Shown piece after piece: positions 16,580-25,560 of a stretch of DNA of 52,362 nucleotides. A model generated the notes under the pieces. That model saw only the letters and a list, made by a program, of their open reading frames with translations. It was not told the DNA's origin and did no database searches. How positions within the stretch are numbered: the stretch's first letter is position 1; every line of letters begins with the position of its first letter. The stretch is from Chitinivibrionales bacterium. GTDB taxonomy: Bacteria; Fibrobacterota; Chitinivibrionia; Chitinivibrionales; JANQEN01. The stretch spans positions 1 to 52,362 of the forward strand of contig JANQEN010000072.1 of assembly GCA_028278335.1 (NCBI GenBank), in the 5' to 3' direction. The position numbers and the translations under genes were made by a program.

Positions 16580-18499
16580 TTACTTAAACTCCGAGAGCTT
16601 CTCATGAAGCTCTTCCCACTGGACCAATAAGTGCTCATGGGAGGTCTGTTTCTCCTGCAATTCCGCTTGAATACGGTTTAATGACTCTGCATTGCTTGCA
16701 TGTTCCGGGGAGTGAAGTTGAGACTCCAGTGTGCTTATCTCATCTTCGATTGTATGGATATCTCTTTCAACCCGCTCTATGGCCCGCTCCACCTTTTTTG
16801 ACTCCTGGCGTTTACGGATCCTCTCTTTTTTCTGCACCTCCCTTTGGGATGCGTCAAGGGTATCTGCAGTGGTATCCTCTGAAAAGGAGTCTATAAAACC
16901 CTGCTCAATATAGGAGCGGTAATCACTTAAATTACCGGGAAAGTCCCGAAGTTTCCCTGGTCGTAATTCAATGATTCGATTGGCAATGGGCGATAAAAAG
17001 TACTCATCATGAGAAACAATAAGCAAGGTGCCCTCAAATTTTTGCAAGGCTTTGGTTAGGCATTCAATAGAGGCGATATCTAAATGGTTGGTTGGCTCAT
17101 CAAGAATAAGCATATTACCAGGGTTTGCCAAAATGGTAGCCAAGGAGAGACGAGATTTTTCACCACCGGAGAGAACACCGACTCTTTTTTCGCACTCCTC
17201 CCCAGAAAAAAGAAAGGCACCTAATATTGACTGGATAAAGGTCTTGTCTGTTTGAGTGGCTACTTGGGCAACAGTGTCAAAGAGGGTTTTCTCCGGGTCA
17301 AGCTGTTCTAAGCGATGTTGACTATAATAATTTATTGTTGTATTATGGCCGATTTGCACAGTGCCAGAGTCGGGATAGAGCTGTTCTGCACAGGTCTTTA
17401 ATAGGGTTGACTTTCCTGCTCCATTGGGGCCTAAAACTGCAATCTTATCCCCCCGGGTTACGGTGAGTGATACATTGTCAAGCACTCTATTTTCTTCATA
17501 GGAGACTGAGACGGCGTCAAGTTTTATTGGTACAGAGCCACTTCGGCTCGGCTCAGGAAAATCAAAATGAATGGTTTGGGTGAACTGCTGTTCTGGGGGA
17601 AGCTCCTCTTTGAGTCTCTCAAGCTGTTTCATCTTTGATTTTGCCTGTGAGGCTTTGGTGTTTTTTGCTTTAAAGCGGGTGATAAATTGCTCTGTTTGAG
17701 AAATTTTATCTTGGATATTCTTAACTCTCCGTAATTCAGTTGCAGAGTGCTCTTCTTTCCAGGTGAGATAGGAGTCGATTTTTCCGCTATATTGGGTTAT
17801 TTCACCATGGGCAATCTCCATAGTGTGGGTGCTCAGTCTATTGATGAAATCGCGATCATGACTGACAATAATCATACCACCTTTGAACCGCTGAAGGAAT
17901 TTTTCGAGCCAGATTAGAGAGTCCATGTCAAGATGGTTGGTCGGTTCATCAAGGAGAAGGAAATCCGGTGCGCGCAACAGAAGCTGTGCTAGTACCACAC
18001 GCATTTGAAATCCCCCCGACAGATTGGCAATGGGATTATGCCAGGTCTCTTCTAAAACACCCAAACCAGTGAGAATTTTCTTTGCCCGAGCCTCTAAGGA
18101 GTGTACGTCATGGATGGCCAGCTCGGTTACCAGAGTATCGTATTCCTGTAAATTTTTTTGATAGGTCGGTGAGGTATGGTCTCCCACAGCTGAGAGCTTT
18201 TCGATTATTCCATCGACTTCTAATAGGTGGGCAAAGGGTTTTAAAACCAAATCAAGTGGTGTTATGTCCTGGGACACACTCATTTCTTGGGCAAGATATC
18301 CAATACGCAGGTTCGAAGGGACTACAACCTCTCCTGAGTCAACCTGTTCTTTTCCGGCAAGAATTCGAAGGAGCATGGTTTTACCAGAGCCATTGGGGCC
18401 AATAAATCCAATGCAATGGCTGGGATTTAGTGCCAGGGAAATGGTATTAAAGAGGATTTTTGATCCAAATTGTTTATGTATATTGGATAAGGTTATCAC
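16580..18499 (-). CDS. ABC-F family ATPase
   Basis: 639 residues with two ATP-binding cassettes and no membrane domain. Cassette 1 has GPNGSGKT, LSGGF and LLLDEPTNHLD; cassette 2 has GPNGAGKS, LSGGEKSRLSLA and LILDEPTNHLD. A charged linker of about 80 residues separates them, and a coiled-coil C-terminal tail (about 560-639) resembles Uup/YheS-type members. ABC-F proteins act on ribosomes at the E site, resolving stalls or antibiotic inhibition; which subfamily this is cannot be settled by eye. GTG start at 18499, supported by GGGAG five bases upstream. Single gene, convergent with the protease gene. Confidence 0.93.
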   Translation of the reverse strand: MITLSNIHKQFGSKILFNTISLALNPSHCIGFIGPNGSGKTMLLRILAGKEQVDSGEVVVPSNLRIGYLAQEMSVSQDITPLDLVLKPFAHLLEVDGIIEKLSAVGDHTSPTYQKNLQEYDTLVTELAIHDVHSLEARAKKILTGLGVLEETWHNPIANLSGGFQMRVVLAQLLLRAPDFLLLDEPTNHLDMDSLIWLEKFLQRFKGGMIIVSHDRDFINRLSTHTMEIAHGEITQYSGKIDSYLTWKEEHSATELRRVKNIQDKISQTEQFITRFKAKNTKASQAKSKMKQLERLKEELPPEQQFTQTIHFDFPEPSRSGSVPIKLDAVSVSYEENRVLDNVSLTVTRGDKIAVLGPNGAGKSTLLKTCAEQLYPDSGTVQIGHNTTINYYSQHRLEQLDPEKTLFDTVAQVATQTDKTFIQSILGAFLFSGEECEKRVGVLSGGEKSRLSLATILANPGNMLILDEPTNHLDIASIECLTKALQKFEGTLLIVSHDEYFLSPIANRIIELRPGKLRDFPGNLSDYRSYIEQGFIDSFSEDTTADTLDASQREVQKKERIRKRQESKKVERAIERVERDIHTIEDEISTLESQLHSPEHASNAESLNRIQAELQEKQTSHEHLLVQWEELHEKLSEFK

Positions 18500-18564
18500 A
18501 AATGCTCCCTAAAAATTGGAAGCTCAAAAATATGTGTTACCAGAACCTAAAATGAGCGATTTTA

Positions 18565-18740
18565 TTTAAACCCAGATAATGCAATAGGAAGTAGCGCAGA
18601 AGCACAATCTTATGCCCATTAAGACTTTTAGGTTTTTCGGCCATATCACCTTGTAGATATGCCCTTCAAAACCTTCAAGTCTTACTAAATCATAACCTTG
18701 CACTTCTACATCTACTCCTACTGTTTAATCTGGGTTTAAA
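18565..18740. repeat. MITE-like hairpin repeat, family 1, copy 3 (complete, inverted)
   Basis: Complete copy in opposite orientation to the others, bounded by TTTAAACCCAGATAATGCA and CTGTTTAATCTGGGTTTAAA. It lies 66 bases upstream of the ABC-F start codon. The outermost TTTAAA on both sides may be a target duplication or part of the terminal repeat. Confidence 0.85.
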
Positions 18741-18895
18741 AATCTCACGTCATCCGCACGACTCCTGGGATTCTTTAAAATACTCACTTAACCTACCAGG
18801 TTAAGCTCCGTTTTTGGCGAACCCATTAGTAGCACGGCTAACGCAACCTTTCCTCAAAACAATCGCTCAATTTATGTAGAAAAAAATGGAAACTA

Positions 18896-19834
18896 TCAAT
18901 TTTCGATCAGTTTTGAAAGGTGGGCACAGACTGCCTTTGCTTCACCATCGGGGTAGTAACCACCTTCAAGCATGGAGACCAGTTTGCCCTCGCAATGCCT
19001 GTTGGCAATTTCACCGGCAATCGCAGTAAGCGTTGCAAAGCCGTGGTCGGTAATACGAAAGGTGCCAAGAAGGTCCTCTTCTCTACTGTCAAATCCCGCA
19101 GAAATAAGTACCAGGTCAGGACTAAATTGCAGTTCATCCAATTTTGGTAAAAGCTTTTCTTCCCAGGCATAGATAATTTCATCATCACCAGCATAGTTGT
19201 CTAAGGGAACATTGAGGTTGTATCCAAGGCCATCATTGTAGCCAGTCCGGGTGGGGTCACCAGTTCCGGGGTAGGTATAGAGTGCATGGGTAGAAAAGAA
19301 AAAGACTGACCGGTCTTCGTAAAAGGACCACTCGGTTCCATTGCCATGGTGATAGTCCCAGTCAAGGATCAGTACATTCTTGCAGCCATACCGGTTCTGA
19401 GCATATCGAGCAGCAACTGCCACATTGTTAAAAAAGCAAAAGCCCTCGCCTTGATTGCGTCCATCATAGTGGGCGGAATTGTTATGCGCATGATGCCCAG
19501 GAGGCCGGATTGCGCAAAAGGCGTTTTTCAGTGTGCCCTCCATTACATCGCGGACTGCACCAAGAACACTTGCCGTGGCAAGAAGGGCGATGTCACCGGT
19601 GGGATTGCAATCAAGTACTGAGTTGATGTGATCCGGTGAATGTATGTTGGCAATAGCTTCTTGAATTGCTTGTGAATCATCCAATGAAGTAATATCAGTT
19701 ACTGCATCAAGAAGACCCTGTTGCTCCATGTGTGATTTGATAGCGCGTAAGCGCTCTGGCGATTCTGGGTGGCCAACTTGGAGCACATGGTCCATGAACC
19801 GATCGTTAAATACAAATCCTGTTTTAGCATTCAT
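18896..19834 (-). CDS. Histone-deacetylase-superfamily (class II-like) amidohydrolase
   Basis: 312 residues, the usual length. The active-site pair is in RPPGHHAH (His114, His115). Zinc ligands are Asp160 and His162 in DWDYHHGNGT and Asp249 in SAGFDSREED; EGGYY near the C-terminus supplies the substrate tyrosine region. The family removes acetyl groups from small polyamines, acetylated lysine or acetoin-related substrates; the substrate here is not predictable. AAGGAG lies five bases before ATG. The gene follows the DUF362-ferredoxin gene by 10 bases, so the two form an operon. Confidence 0.92.
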   Translation of the reverse strand: MNAKTGFVFNDRFMDHVLQVGHPESPERLRAIKSHMEQQGLLDAVTDITSLDDSQAIQEAIANIHSPDHINSVLDCNPTGDIALLATASVLGAVRDVMEGTLKNAFCAIRPPGHHAHNNSAHYDGRNQGEGFCFFNNVAVAARYAQNRYGCKNVLILDWDYHHGNGTEWSFYEDRSVFFFSTHALYTYPGTGDPTRTGYNDGLGYNLNVPLDNYAGDDEIIYAWEEKLLPKLDELQFSPDLVLISAGFDSREEDLLGTFRITDHGFATLTAIAGEIANRHCEGKLVSMLEGGYYPDGEAKAVCAHLSKLIEN

Positions 19835-19844
19835 GGTTTCTCCT

Positions 19845-20960
19845 TTAGTTTAGCTCAATTAGGTTATACTGCTTCGTGCCCATTCCAATTTTCTCTCCAT
19901 GATCAATTTGCATGGTAGGGTCCAATTGGGGCCACATTTCTTTAAATATATCCTTGCCAAAAACCTTGAGCCCCATATCCAATGAGGCTTGGTCAATAGC
20001 AATAGGATCAGTGCTGGCAAGGATACCCACATTATCGTATATCACTGGATTGGGCTCACTCCAACAGTCACACTGCCGGGTTACATCAATAAAATAATTG
20101 AGAAAAAGTATCCTTTTTTCATGGTTGATTATCGCACCAAAGGCGTGTTCAGCCATTTTTTCATTAAAAGTATTATTAGCTTCATCCCAATTAAAGGAGA
20201 TAGCTTCATAGCGACAGGCAGTGTAGCATTCACCGCAACCAATGCAGAGCGCATGATTTGGTTGCATAGCAGTTTCAGAAAGGCTTAAGGCATTTACCGG
20301 ACAGAACTCAGCACAGATACCACAGCGGGTACAAAGAGCACCATCGATACGAGGTTTAAAATCACTGTGTTGAGCTAATTTACCAGCACGGCTGGCAAAG
20401 CCCATGCCTAAATTTTTTATGGCGCCACCCATGCCAGAGAGCATATGACCCTTGACATGAGATAGTATGCAGAGAGAATCAAAAAAGGGTAGATCCGAAA
20501 CAAGATTGACCGATGAAAAATGTTTGCCGGGGATAGGAACAGCTTTCTGGTTTTGTCCATTGATACCATCCATGATTACAACCGGAGCGCCAGTACTCTC
20601 AATAGAGAACCCATGCTTATGAGCGAGCATGAGGTGGTGATATGAATCAGAACGCTGGCCGGTGTACAGAGTGTTGGTTTCAACCAAGAGTGGGAGAGCT
20701 TGAGCCTGTTTAACATAATCAACAACCACTTTGGTTATCTCTGGTTTCACATGACTTTGACTTCCCTTTTCACCAAAGTGTTGTTTGATTGCACAGATTT
20801 TCTCGTTCTGGAGCAAGGAAGAGAAGTGTGCCTTCTGTAATAGCTGGCTTGTTTTTTCTCTAATAGATTGTAGACCCTCACCAGTTTTAACTGGACAAAA
20901 ATAGACCGAAGCCGGGGAGTCATAGCTAAATTGTTTTTTTGAAGAAGAAGGCATGATCAT
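19845..20960 (-). CDS. DUF362-domain protein with two 4Fe-4S clusters
   Basis: 371 residues. An N-terminal DUF362 domain (about 10-185, with QHFGEKGSQSHVKPE and KNLGMGFASRAGK around it) is followed by a ferredoxin segment with two CxxCxxCxxxCP-type motifs (CTRCGICAEFCPVNAL and CIGCGECYTACRYEA), then a further DUF362-type C-terminal part. Such proteins are probably cytoplasmic electron-transfer or iron-sulfur proteins of unknown specificity. It heads a two-gene operon with the deacetylase-like gene. GAGG lies 9 bases before the second ATG (20954) and 3 before the first (20960), so the start may be 20954. Confidence 0.88.
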   Translation of the reverse strand: MIMPSSSKKQFSYDSPASVYFCPVKTGEGLQSIREKTSQLLQKAHFSSLLQNEKICAIKQHFGEKGSQSHVKPEITKVVVDYVKQAQALPLLVETNTLYTGQRSDSYHHLMLAHKHGFSIESTGAPVVIMDGINGQNQKAVPIPGKHFSSVNLVSDLPFFDSLCILSHVKGHMLSGMGGAIKNLGMGFASRAGKLAQHSDFKPRIDGALCTRCGICAEFCPVNALSLSETAMQPNHALCIGCGECYTACRYEAISFNWDEANNTFNEKMAEHAFGAIINHEKRILFLNYFIDVTRQCDCWSEPNPVIYDNVGILASTDPIAIDQASLDMGLKVFGKDIFKEMWPQLDPTMQIDHGEKIGMGTKQYNLIELN

Positions 20961-21010
20961 AATCCTCGTATAATTCTCTATGTTCAGAAGGGTTTGTAAT
21001 GTTTATTTTT

Positions 21011-21218
21011 AGTAACTACTCAGGTACACCTTTGGCAAGTATTGTTAAACCGTCATTCCCGCTTGCTTTTAGCGGGACCACGAAATGAAATGTAGTAGCC
21101 TGCAATCTATGATTAATTTTTAGGAATAATTAGATTACAGGCTACTTCGCTGCGCTCCGTGGTCCGGTTAATAACATACCGGAATGACAATTTTATACAG
21201 TGTACATGAGTAGTTATT
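21011..21218. repeat. Family 2 palindromic repeat, complete copy
   Basis: Terminal inverted repeats are AGTAACTACTCAGGTACA and the inverse of TGTACATGAGTAGTTATT (2 mismatches in 18). The interior is an imperfect palindrome with arms of about 60 bases: left CCGTCATTCCCGC, GGGACCACG and TAGCCTGCAATCT pair with right AGATTACAGGCTA, CGTGGTCC and CCGGAATGACAA. No gene inside. It lies upstream of the DUF362 gene and of the NodB gene, in the divergent gap. Confidence 0.85.
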
Positions 21219-21381
21219 ATTTTTTTTTTAATGCGCTTGCCCAGTTGGGGACAATGTGTACCAGTGTGTTATATTGAAATATTTAGGCTAAAACATTGGC
21301 ATATTGTTAATCTATATATAAAATAAAAGCACCTAGCTATTGTAATATAATTATCATTTTGATCGTATAAAATACATACCC

Positions 21382-22710
21382 ATGAGTAAAAAAAGTAAGG
21401 CAAAGAGTAAAAAGCATACCTGCAAAAATCATCCGACTAAAATCGCTCGTGGTCGTTGCTCACTTTGCAAAAAGTGGATCTGTCGGGATTGTGCACTTTT
21501 AGATCAGGGTAAATTCTTATGTAAAGATACCTGTGTTAAGGATGAAAAAGATCAGCAGCCCATTGAAGAAGTGTCACCGGTGGACAGTGTTGTTGAAAAA
21601 GTATCAACCTCATCCTCTAAACGAACCTCTTCTACGCTGTTTCTTATTTGGGCAGCCCTTACCTTTGGTGCCTGCGGTATTACCCTCAGCTTAATTAGTA
21701 TACGAAAAAGTCAGGATGTTTTATTGGCTGTGCAAACCTTAGAGCAGCGGCAGATAAAGCTCATTGACATTTTAAAAACAAAAAATGATCAAATCAAGAC
21801 ACTGCAAAAGATTGTGTTGGATGAAAAACGGAGAAACAAAACAGAGGATACTGTCAAAACAGAAAAAAAGAGAGATGCTGGTTTAAAAAAGAAACGTGTA
21901 TACAAGGGAAGAGTATTTAATTATTCTCCTTTAAAACTCCCCGTAAGTTTTGATAATGGATCTACTAAAAAGCGTTTGATCGCCTTAACTTTCGATGGGG
22001 GATCTCACAAGAATGCTACCCTTCAGATTTTAGATACATTAGCCTCCCGCAATGTGAAGGCCACACTCTTTTTAACTGGTTACTTTATTAAAAGAAACGT
22101 TAATCTTACCAAACGATTCTTAGCTGAAGGGCATGAGGTAGGCAATCACACCTATTCGCACCCTCAACTGACTACCTGGCGAACCGATCATACCCATACA
22201 ACTCTGCCCGAGATTTCCGAGACAATGATTGCCACTGAGCTTTCCAAAGCCAATACTCAATTTAAACAGGTAATTGGCCAGGACATGTTGCCTCTTTGGA
22301 GGGCACCCTACGGAGAGAGGAATCGGGAGATTTGTCTCTGGGCACAAAAATATGGGTATCTCCATATTGGCTGGAAACAGGCTCACACATGGAAATACAA
22401 CACTGACACCAATGATTGGATCCCCGATGAGGAAACACCAGGATACCATTCACCAGAGGAGGTTCTTGAAAAATTTCTAACCATGGCAGATGCCCAACCC
22501 TTTGGACTCAATGGAGCGATAATTCTTATGCATTTAGGTACAACACGAACCAATGCAAATCAGCAGGTACATCTTATTTTGGGAGTACTCATTGATCAGC
22601 TGCGTGAAAAGGGTTATGGATTTGTAAAAGTATCTCAAATGCTAGCAGAATCTGGGGTGGATCTATCGCTGCTTAAAAGAGATAATGAATCAGCTCCTTT
22701 TCAACAGTGA
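21382..22710 (+). CDS. Membrane-anchored NodB-type polysaccharide deacetylase with N-terminal zinc finger
   Basis: 442 residues. An N-terminal B-box-like finger (residues 12-50, eight Cys/His such as CSLCKKWICRDC) precedes a transmembrane helix (about 92-110), a coiled coil (about 115-165) and a carbohydrate-esterase-4 domain (about 198-420). The motifs are ALTFDGGS (Asp205), HTYSH (His256, His260) and RAPYG. The usual TFDDG has become TFDGG, replacing the aspartate that normally helps bind the metal; this variant occurs in some family members. The enzyme presumably deacetylates peptidoglycan or another N-acetyl-glycan outside the membrane. No clear ribosome binding site precedes the ATG. Confidence 0.87.
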   Translation: MSKKSKAKSKKHTCKNHPTKIARGRCSLCKKWICRDCALLDQGKFLCKDTCVKDEKDQQPIEEVSPVDSVVEKVSTSSSKRTSSTLFLIWAALTFGACGITLSLISIRKSQDVLLAVQTLEQRQIKLIDILKTKNDQIKTLQKIVLDEKRRNKTEDTVKTEKKRDAGLKKKRVYKGRVFNYSPLKLPVSFDNGSTKKRLIALTFDGGSHKNATLQILDTLASRNVKATLFLTGYFIKRNVNLTKRFLAEGHEVGNHTYSHPQLTTWRTDHTHTTLPEISETMIATELSKANTQFKQVIGQDMLPLWRAPYGERNREICLWAQKYGYLHIGWKQAHTWKYNTDTNDWIPDEETPGYHSPEEVLEKFLTMADAQPFGLNGAIILMHLGTTRTNANQQVHLILGVLIDQLREKGYGFVKVSQMLAESGVDLSLLKRDNESAPFQQ

Positions 22711-22807
22711 TCTTTATGCAATATTCATGTATTTTAATCGTAATAAAAAAACTATATACTTAAAGGAAATTCATTTTTAATCAGAAAGAGATACGTAAGG
22801 ACACCTA

Positions 22808-23458
22808 ATGACAGAATCACAATTTTTCTTTCTTCGCATACCAGCAATTTTAATTGCCTTAACCATACATGAATATGCCCATGGCTATATAGCCTGGCTA
22901 AAGGGAGATAACACAGCAAGAAACAGTGGCCGATTGACCTTCAATCCGATTGCTCATCTTGATATATTTGGCACCTTAATGTTACTCTTTGGGCCCTTTG
23001 GATGGGCAAAGCCAGTCCCAGTGAATGCTATGAATTTGGATAATCCTAAACGAGATATCATATTTGTGTCTGCTGCTGGACCAATTTCAAATATTTTGTT
23101 AGCTTTGATTTTTGGTTACACCTATCGGTTCCTCATCTATTCTGGCGCTATGGGAACATTGTCTCCATTTGTTGGTGCTTTTTTTCAGCTTTGTATCATA
23201 ATTAATATTGGTCTCTCTTTTTTCAATTTGTTACCTATCCCTCCTCTGGACGGTTCTCATATTCTATTAGGACTCCTTCCTGCAGAAAAGGTTGGATCCT
23301 ATCTAAAATTTATTCAGCACGCTCCAAAAATTTTATTTGGCTTACTACTCGCTGAGTGGGTTTTGCATATACCTGCATTCTCTATGCTAATTAATCCTTT
23401 ATGGAATCCCTATTTTAACTTTTGGCAGCTAATAATCTTTGGCGGAAAGGTTATGTAA
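22808..23458 (+). CDS. Site-2 protease family (M50) membrane metalloprotease
   Basis: 216 residues with HEYAHGYIA (His21, Glu22, His25) as the zinc site in the first membrane helix and NLLPIPPLDGSHIL carrying the third ligand Asp. At least four hydrophobic segments are visible and no PDZ domain is present, so it is a short rhomboid-like S2P of the YdiL/YwhC type rather than RseP. It should cleave membrane proteins within the bilayer; the substrate is unknown. AAGGA lies 7 bases before ATG. It is one base from the heptose kinase gene, so the two are co-transcribed. Confidence 0.92.
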   Translation: MTESQFFFLRIPAILIALTIHEYAHGYIAWLKGDNTARNSGRLTFNPIAHLDIFGTLMLLFGPFGWAKPVPVNAMNLDNPKRDIIFVSAAGPISNILLALIFGYTYRFLIYSGAMGTLSPFVGAFFQLCIIINIGLSFFNLLPIPPLDGSHILLGLLPAEKVGSYLKFIQHAPKILFGLLLAEWVLHIPAFSMLINPLWNPYFNFWQLIIFGGKVM

Positions 23459-23459
23459 A

Positions 23460-24482
23460 ATGAGTACAATACCCATTGATTCACAGCGGATTAAAACAAT
23501 CATCTCAAACTTTAAGAAAACAAAAATCATCGTTATTGGCGATATCATGATTGACGAGTATATGTGGGGTGAAGTCAATAGGATCTCTCCTGAAGCACCG
23601 GTCCCTGTTGTCGAAGTAGAGGAGGTCTCCTATCGTTTGGGAGGGGCTGCAAATGTCGTACAGAACTTAAGAAAGCTGAGTGCCTCGCCGTTGCTTATTT
23701 CGATTGTGGGTAGTGATGATAATGGGAAAAAGATGCGAAGTATGCTTTCTGAATTAGAGTGTTCTGGAGAATTTGTTTACACCTCTACTGAGCGTCCAAC
23801 AACTATTAAAACACGAATAATGGCAAAACAACAGCAAGTAGTGCGGGCTGATCAAGAATCAACAAGCAAATTAACTGATAAGGAACTCAACTCCCTGCTA
23901 AATATTTTTGAAAATTTGGTTTCTCAGGATGATGTCGGTGGTGTCATCATATCAGACTATGGAAAGGGAGTTGTTTGTCCGATTTTTTTGGACAAAGTAG
24001 TTAACCGGTGTCGTCAAAAAGAGCTCTATGTGGCGGTTGATCCTAAGGAGAAGCATTTTGATCGTTATAAAGGAGTTACCGTTATTACCCCTAATCTCAA
24101 AGAGGCACACAATGCTTTAAGCCTACCCTTTACTGGACGAATATCCGATGAAGAGATTGAAACGCTGGGTTGGAAGTTGGTTGATTCATTGGAGTTAACT
24201 TATTTGCTATTGACCTTGAGTGAAAGAGGTATGGCTATTTTTGAGCGTGATGGCCACGTGGTTAATAGGTTGCCCACAGTAGCTAAAAAAGTTTTTGATG
24301 TAACCGGCGCTGGTGACACAGTTATCAGTGTTTTTTCTGCAGCAATGGTTCGCGGGGCCACTCCCATTGAAGCGGCCTATATGGCAAATCATGCTGCGGG
24401 GATCACCATTGCCGAGTTGGGTACCTCTTCTGTAACAAGTGAGGCACTCCTGGCCGCCAGTCTTAAGGCTTTGGGTGTTTGA
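23460..24482 (+). CDS. rfaE1: D-glycero-beta-D-manno-heptose-7-phosphate kinase (RfaE1/HldE N-domain)
   Basis: 340 residues, a PfkB/ribokinase-fold kinase. IVIGDIMIDEYMWGEVNRIS and PEAPVPVVEVEEVSYRLGG are typical of HldE domain I, and VFDVTGAGDTVIS is the ATP/anion-hole signature. The enzyme phosphorylates heptose-7-phosphate at C1 in ADP-heptose synthesis for lipopolysaccharide core. The adenylyltransferase half of HldE is absent, so a separate RfaE2 must exist elsewhere. ATG at 23460 is preceded by AAAGG at 9 bases. Directly follows the M50 gene. Confidence 0.92.
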   Translation: MSTIPIDSQRIKTIISNFKKTKIIVIGDIMIDEYMWGEVNRISPEAPVPVVEVEEVSYRLGGAANVVQNLRKLSASPLLISIVGSDDNGKKMRSMLSELECSGEFVYTSTERPTTIKTRIMAKQQQVVRADQESTSKLTDKELNSLLNIFENLVSQDDVGGVIISDYGKGVVCPIFLDKVVNRCRQKELYVAVDPKEKHFDRYKGVTVITPNLKEAHNALSLPFTGRISDEEIETLGWKLVDSLELTYLLLTLSERGMAIFERDGHVVNRLPTVAKKVFDVTGAGDTVISVFSAAMVRGATPIEAAYMANHAAGITIAELGTSSVTSEALLAASLKALGV

Positions 24483-24561
24483 TAAGTGCGATGTAAAATT
24501 TTAATACATTATTTAGGTTGATTTTATTGATTTGAAGAACATATTTTTAGACGAATTTTTC

Positions 24562-24635
24562 GGGCCCATAACTCAGTTGGTTAGAGTAGCGGACTCATAA
24601 TCCGTTTGTCCTAGGTTCGAGTCCTAGTGGGCCCA
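24562..24635 (+). tRNA. tRNA with CAT anticodon (Ile2 or Met)
   Basis: A 74-nt cloverleaf: acceptor GGGCCCA with TGGGCCC, D-arm with AGTTGGTTAG, anticodon stem GCGGA/TCCGT around CTCATAA (anticodon CAT), T-arm CTAGGTTCGAGTCCTAG and discriminator A. The acceptor and GACTCATAATC look more like the lysidine-modified tRNA-Ile2 than initiator Met, but this cannot be settled without comparison. The 3' CCA is not encoded. Confidence 0.93.
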
Positions 24636-24735
24636 ATATAAAAATTTAAGAAAGGGATGTGTATATTGATAATGAGGGATAAAATTATTTTTTGGAAATA
24701 TCAACACTCTTCATCAATAAGCGCGAGAAAATAAC

Positions 24736-24770
24736 AAAGAAGCACCCACTAGTCGGGTGCTTCTTTTTTT
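24736..24770 (+). terminator. Strong rho-independent terminator
   Basis: A 12-bp stem (AAAGAAGCACCC / GGGTGCTTCTTT) with a 7-base loop, followed by a T run. It lies downstream of the tRNA and upstream of the zinc-ribbon gene, whose start is at 24812. Confidence 0.9.
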
Positions 24771-24811
24771 TATTATAGACACATAGATAGGTTGATTTTG
24801 CTGGAGGTACT

Positions 24812-25537
24812 ATGAGTAACGATTTTAAAAACCTTGTGGAATTGCAGGACGTTGATTTAAAAATCATTGATTTGGAAAAGTCAAAAGAGGAATTTCCTAT
24901 AAAGGTTGAGACCCTGGAGAATGAAATTAAAGAGGCAAAGGGCCAATTGGAGACTAGAGAGGAAGAGCTCAATCAGTTACTCACTGAGCAGAAAAAAATT
25001 GAGGAACAGATCGTGACCTCCAAATCCTCCTTAGATAAAAGCCAAGAGCGACTCAATACTATTAAAACCAATAAAGAGTATGATGCTGTACACACGGAGA
25101 TTGAAACACAGAAAAATCTATTGAACACCGGCGAGAAACGGCTTAAGAAGATTTCCCAAGAGATTGAAACACTTCAGAGTGACATTGAAGAGAAACGCAC
25201 CACTGCTGAGGAGGTTACAACAAAAAACCAGCCTGAGATTGATGAGCTAAAGACCAAGATTGCAGGAATTGACTCGGTGATTGCTGAAGTGAATAAGGAT
25301 CGCGAGAAAATTGCTGCTGAGGCGAATAAGTTCTATTTACGTTCCTACAACCATATTCGATCAAATAGAAAAAGTGGTAGTGTTATCAGTGTGGTCGTTA
25401 GTTCAAGTCGTAATTGTGATGTATGCTATCAGATGATTGATCCCCAAGCAATAAATGAGATGCGCAAGGGTTCGAATCTTGTCTATTGCCAGAACTGTGG
25501 CTCAATTCTGATTTGGGAACCACGGACCCGACAATAA
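24812..25537 (+). CDS. Coiled-coil protein with C4 zinc ribbon (COG1579-like)
   Basis: 241 residues. The first 170 form a long alpha-helical hairpin (KEAKGQLETREEELNQLLTE, KSQERLNTIKTNKEYDAVHT) typical of the DUF164/CT398 family, and the end carries CDVCYQM and CQNCG, a zinc ribbon. The NKEYDAVHTE motif is diagnostic. Members are thought to bind nucleic acids, and CT398 of Chlamydia interacts with the transcription and secretion machinery, but the precise role is unknown. GGAGG is five bases from ATG. Single gene after a strong terminator. Confidence 0.92.
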   Translation: MSNDFKNLVELQDVDLKIIDLEKSKEEFPIKVETLENEIKEAKGQLETREEELNQLLTEQKKIEEQIVTSKSSLDKSQERLNTIKTNKEYDAVHTEIETQKNLLNTGEKRLKKISQEIETLQSDIEEKRTTAEEVTTKNQPEIDELKTKIAGIDSVIAEVNKDREKIAAEANKFYLRSYNHIRSNRKSGSVISVVVSSSRNCDVCYQMIDPQAINEMRKGSNLVYCQNCGSILIWEPRTRQ

Positions 25538-25560
25538 TCCTTGCAAAGGTATGGCCTCTC

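Noticed and set aside
18741..18895. Possible short gene or RNA after MITE copy 3
   Set aside because: Only a 7-bp palindrome (TTAACCT / AGGTTAA) is visible; no frame or tRNA-like fold.
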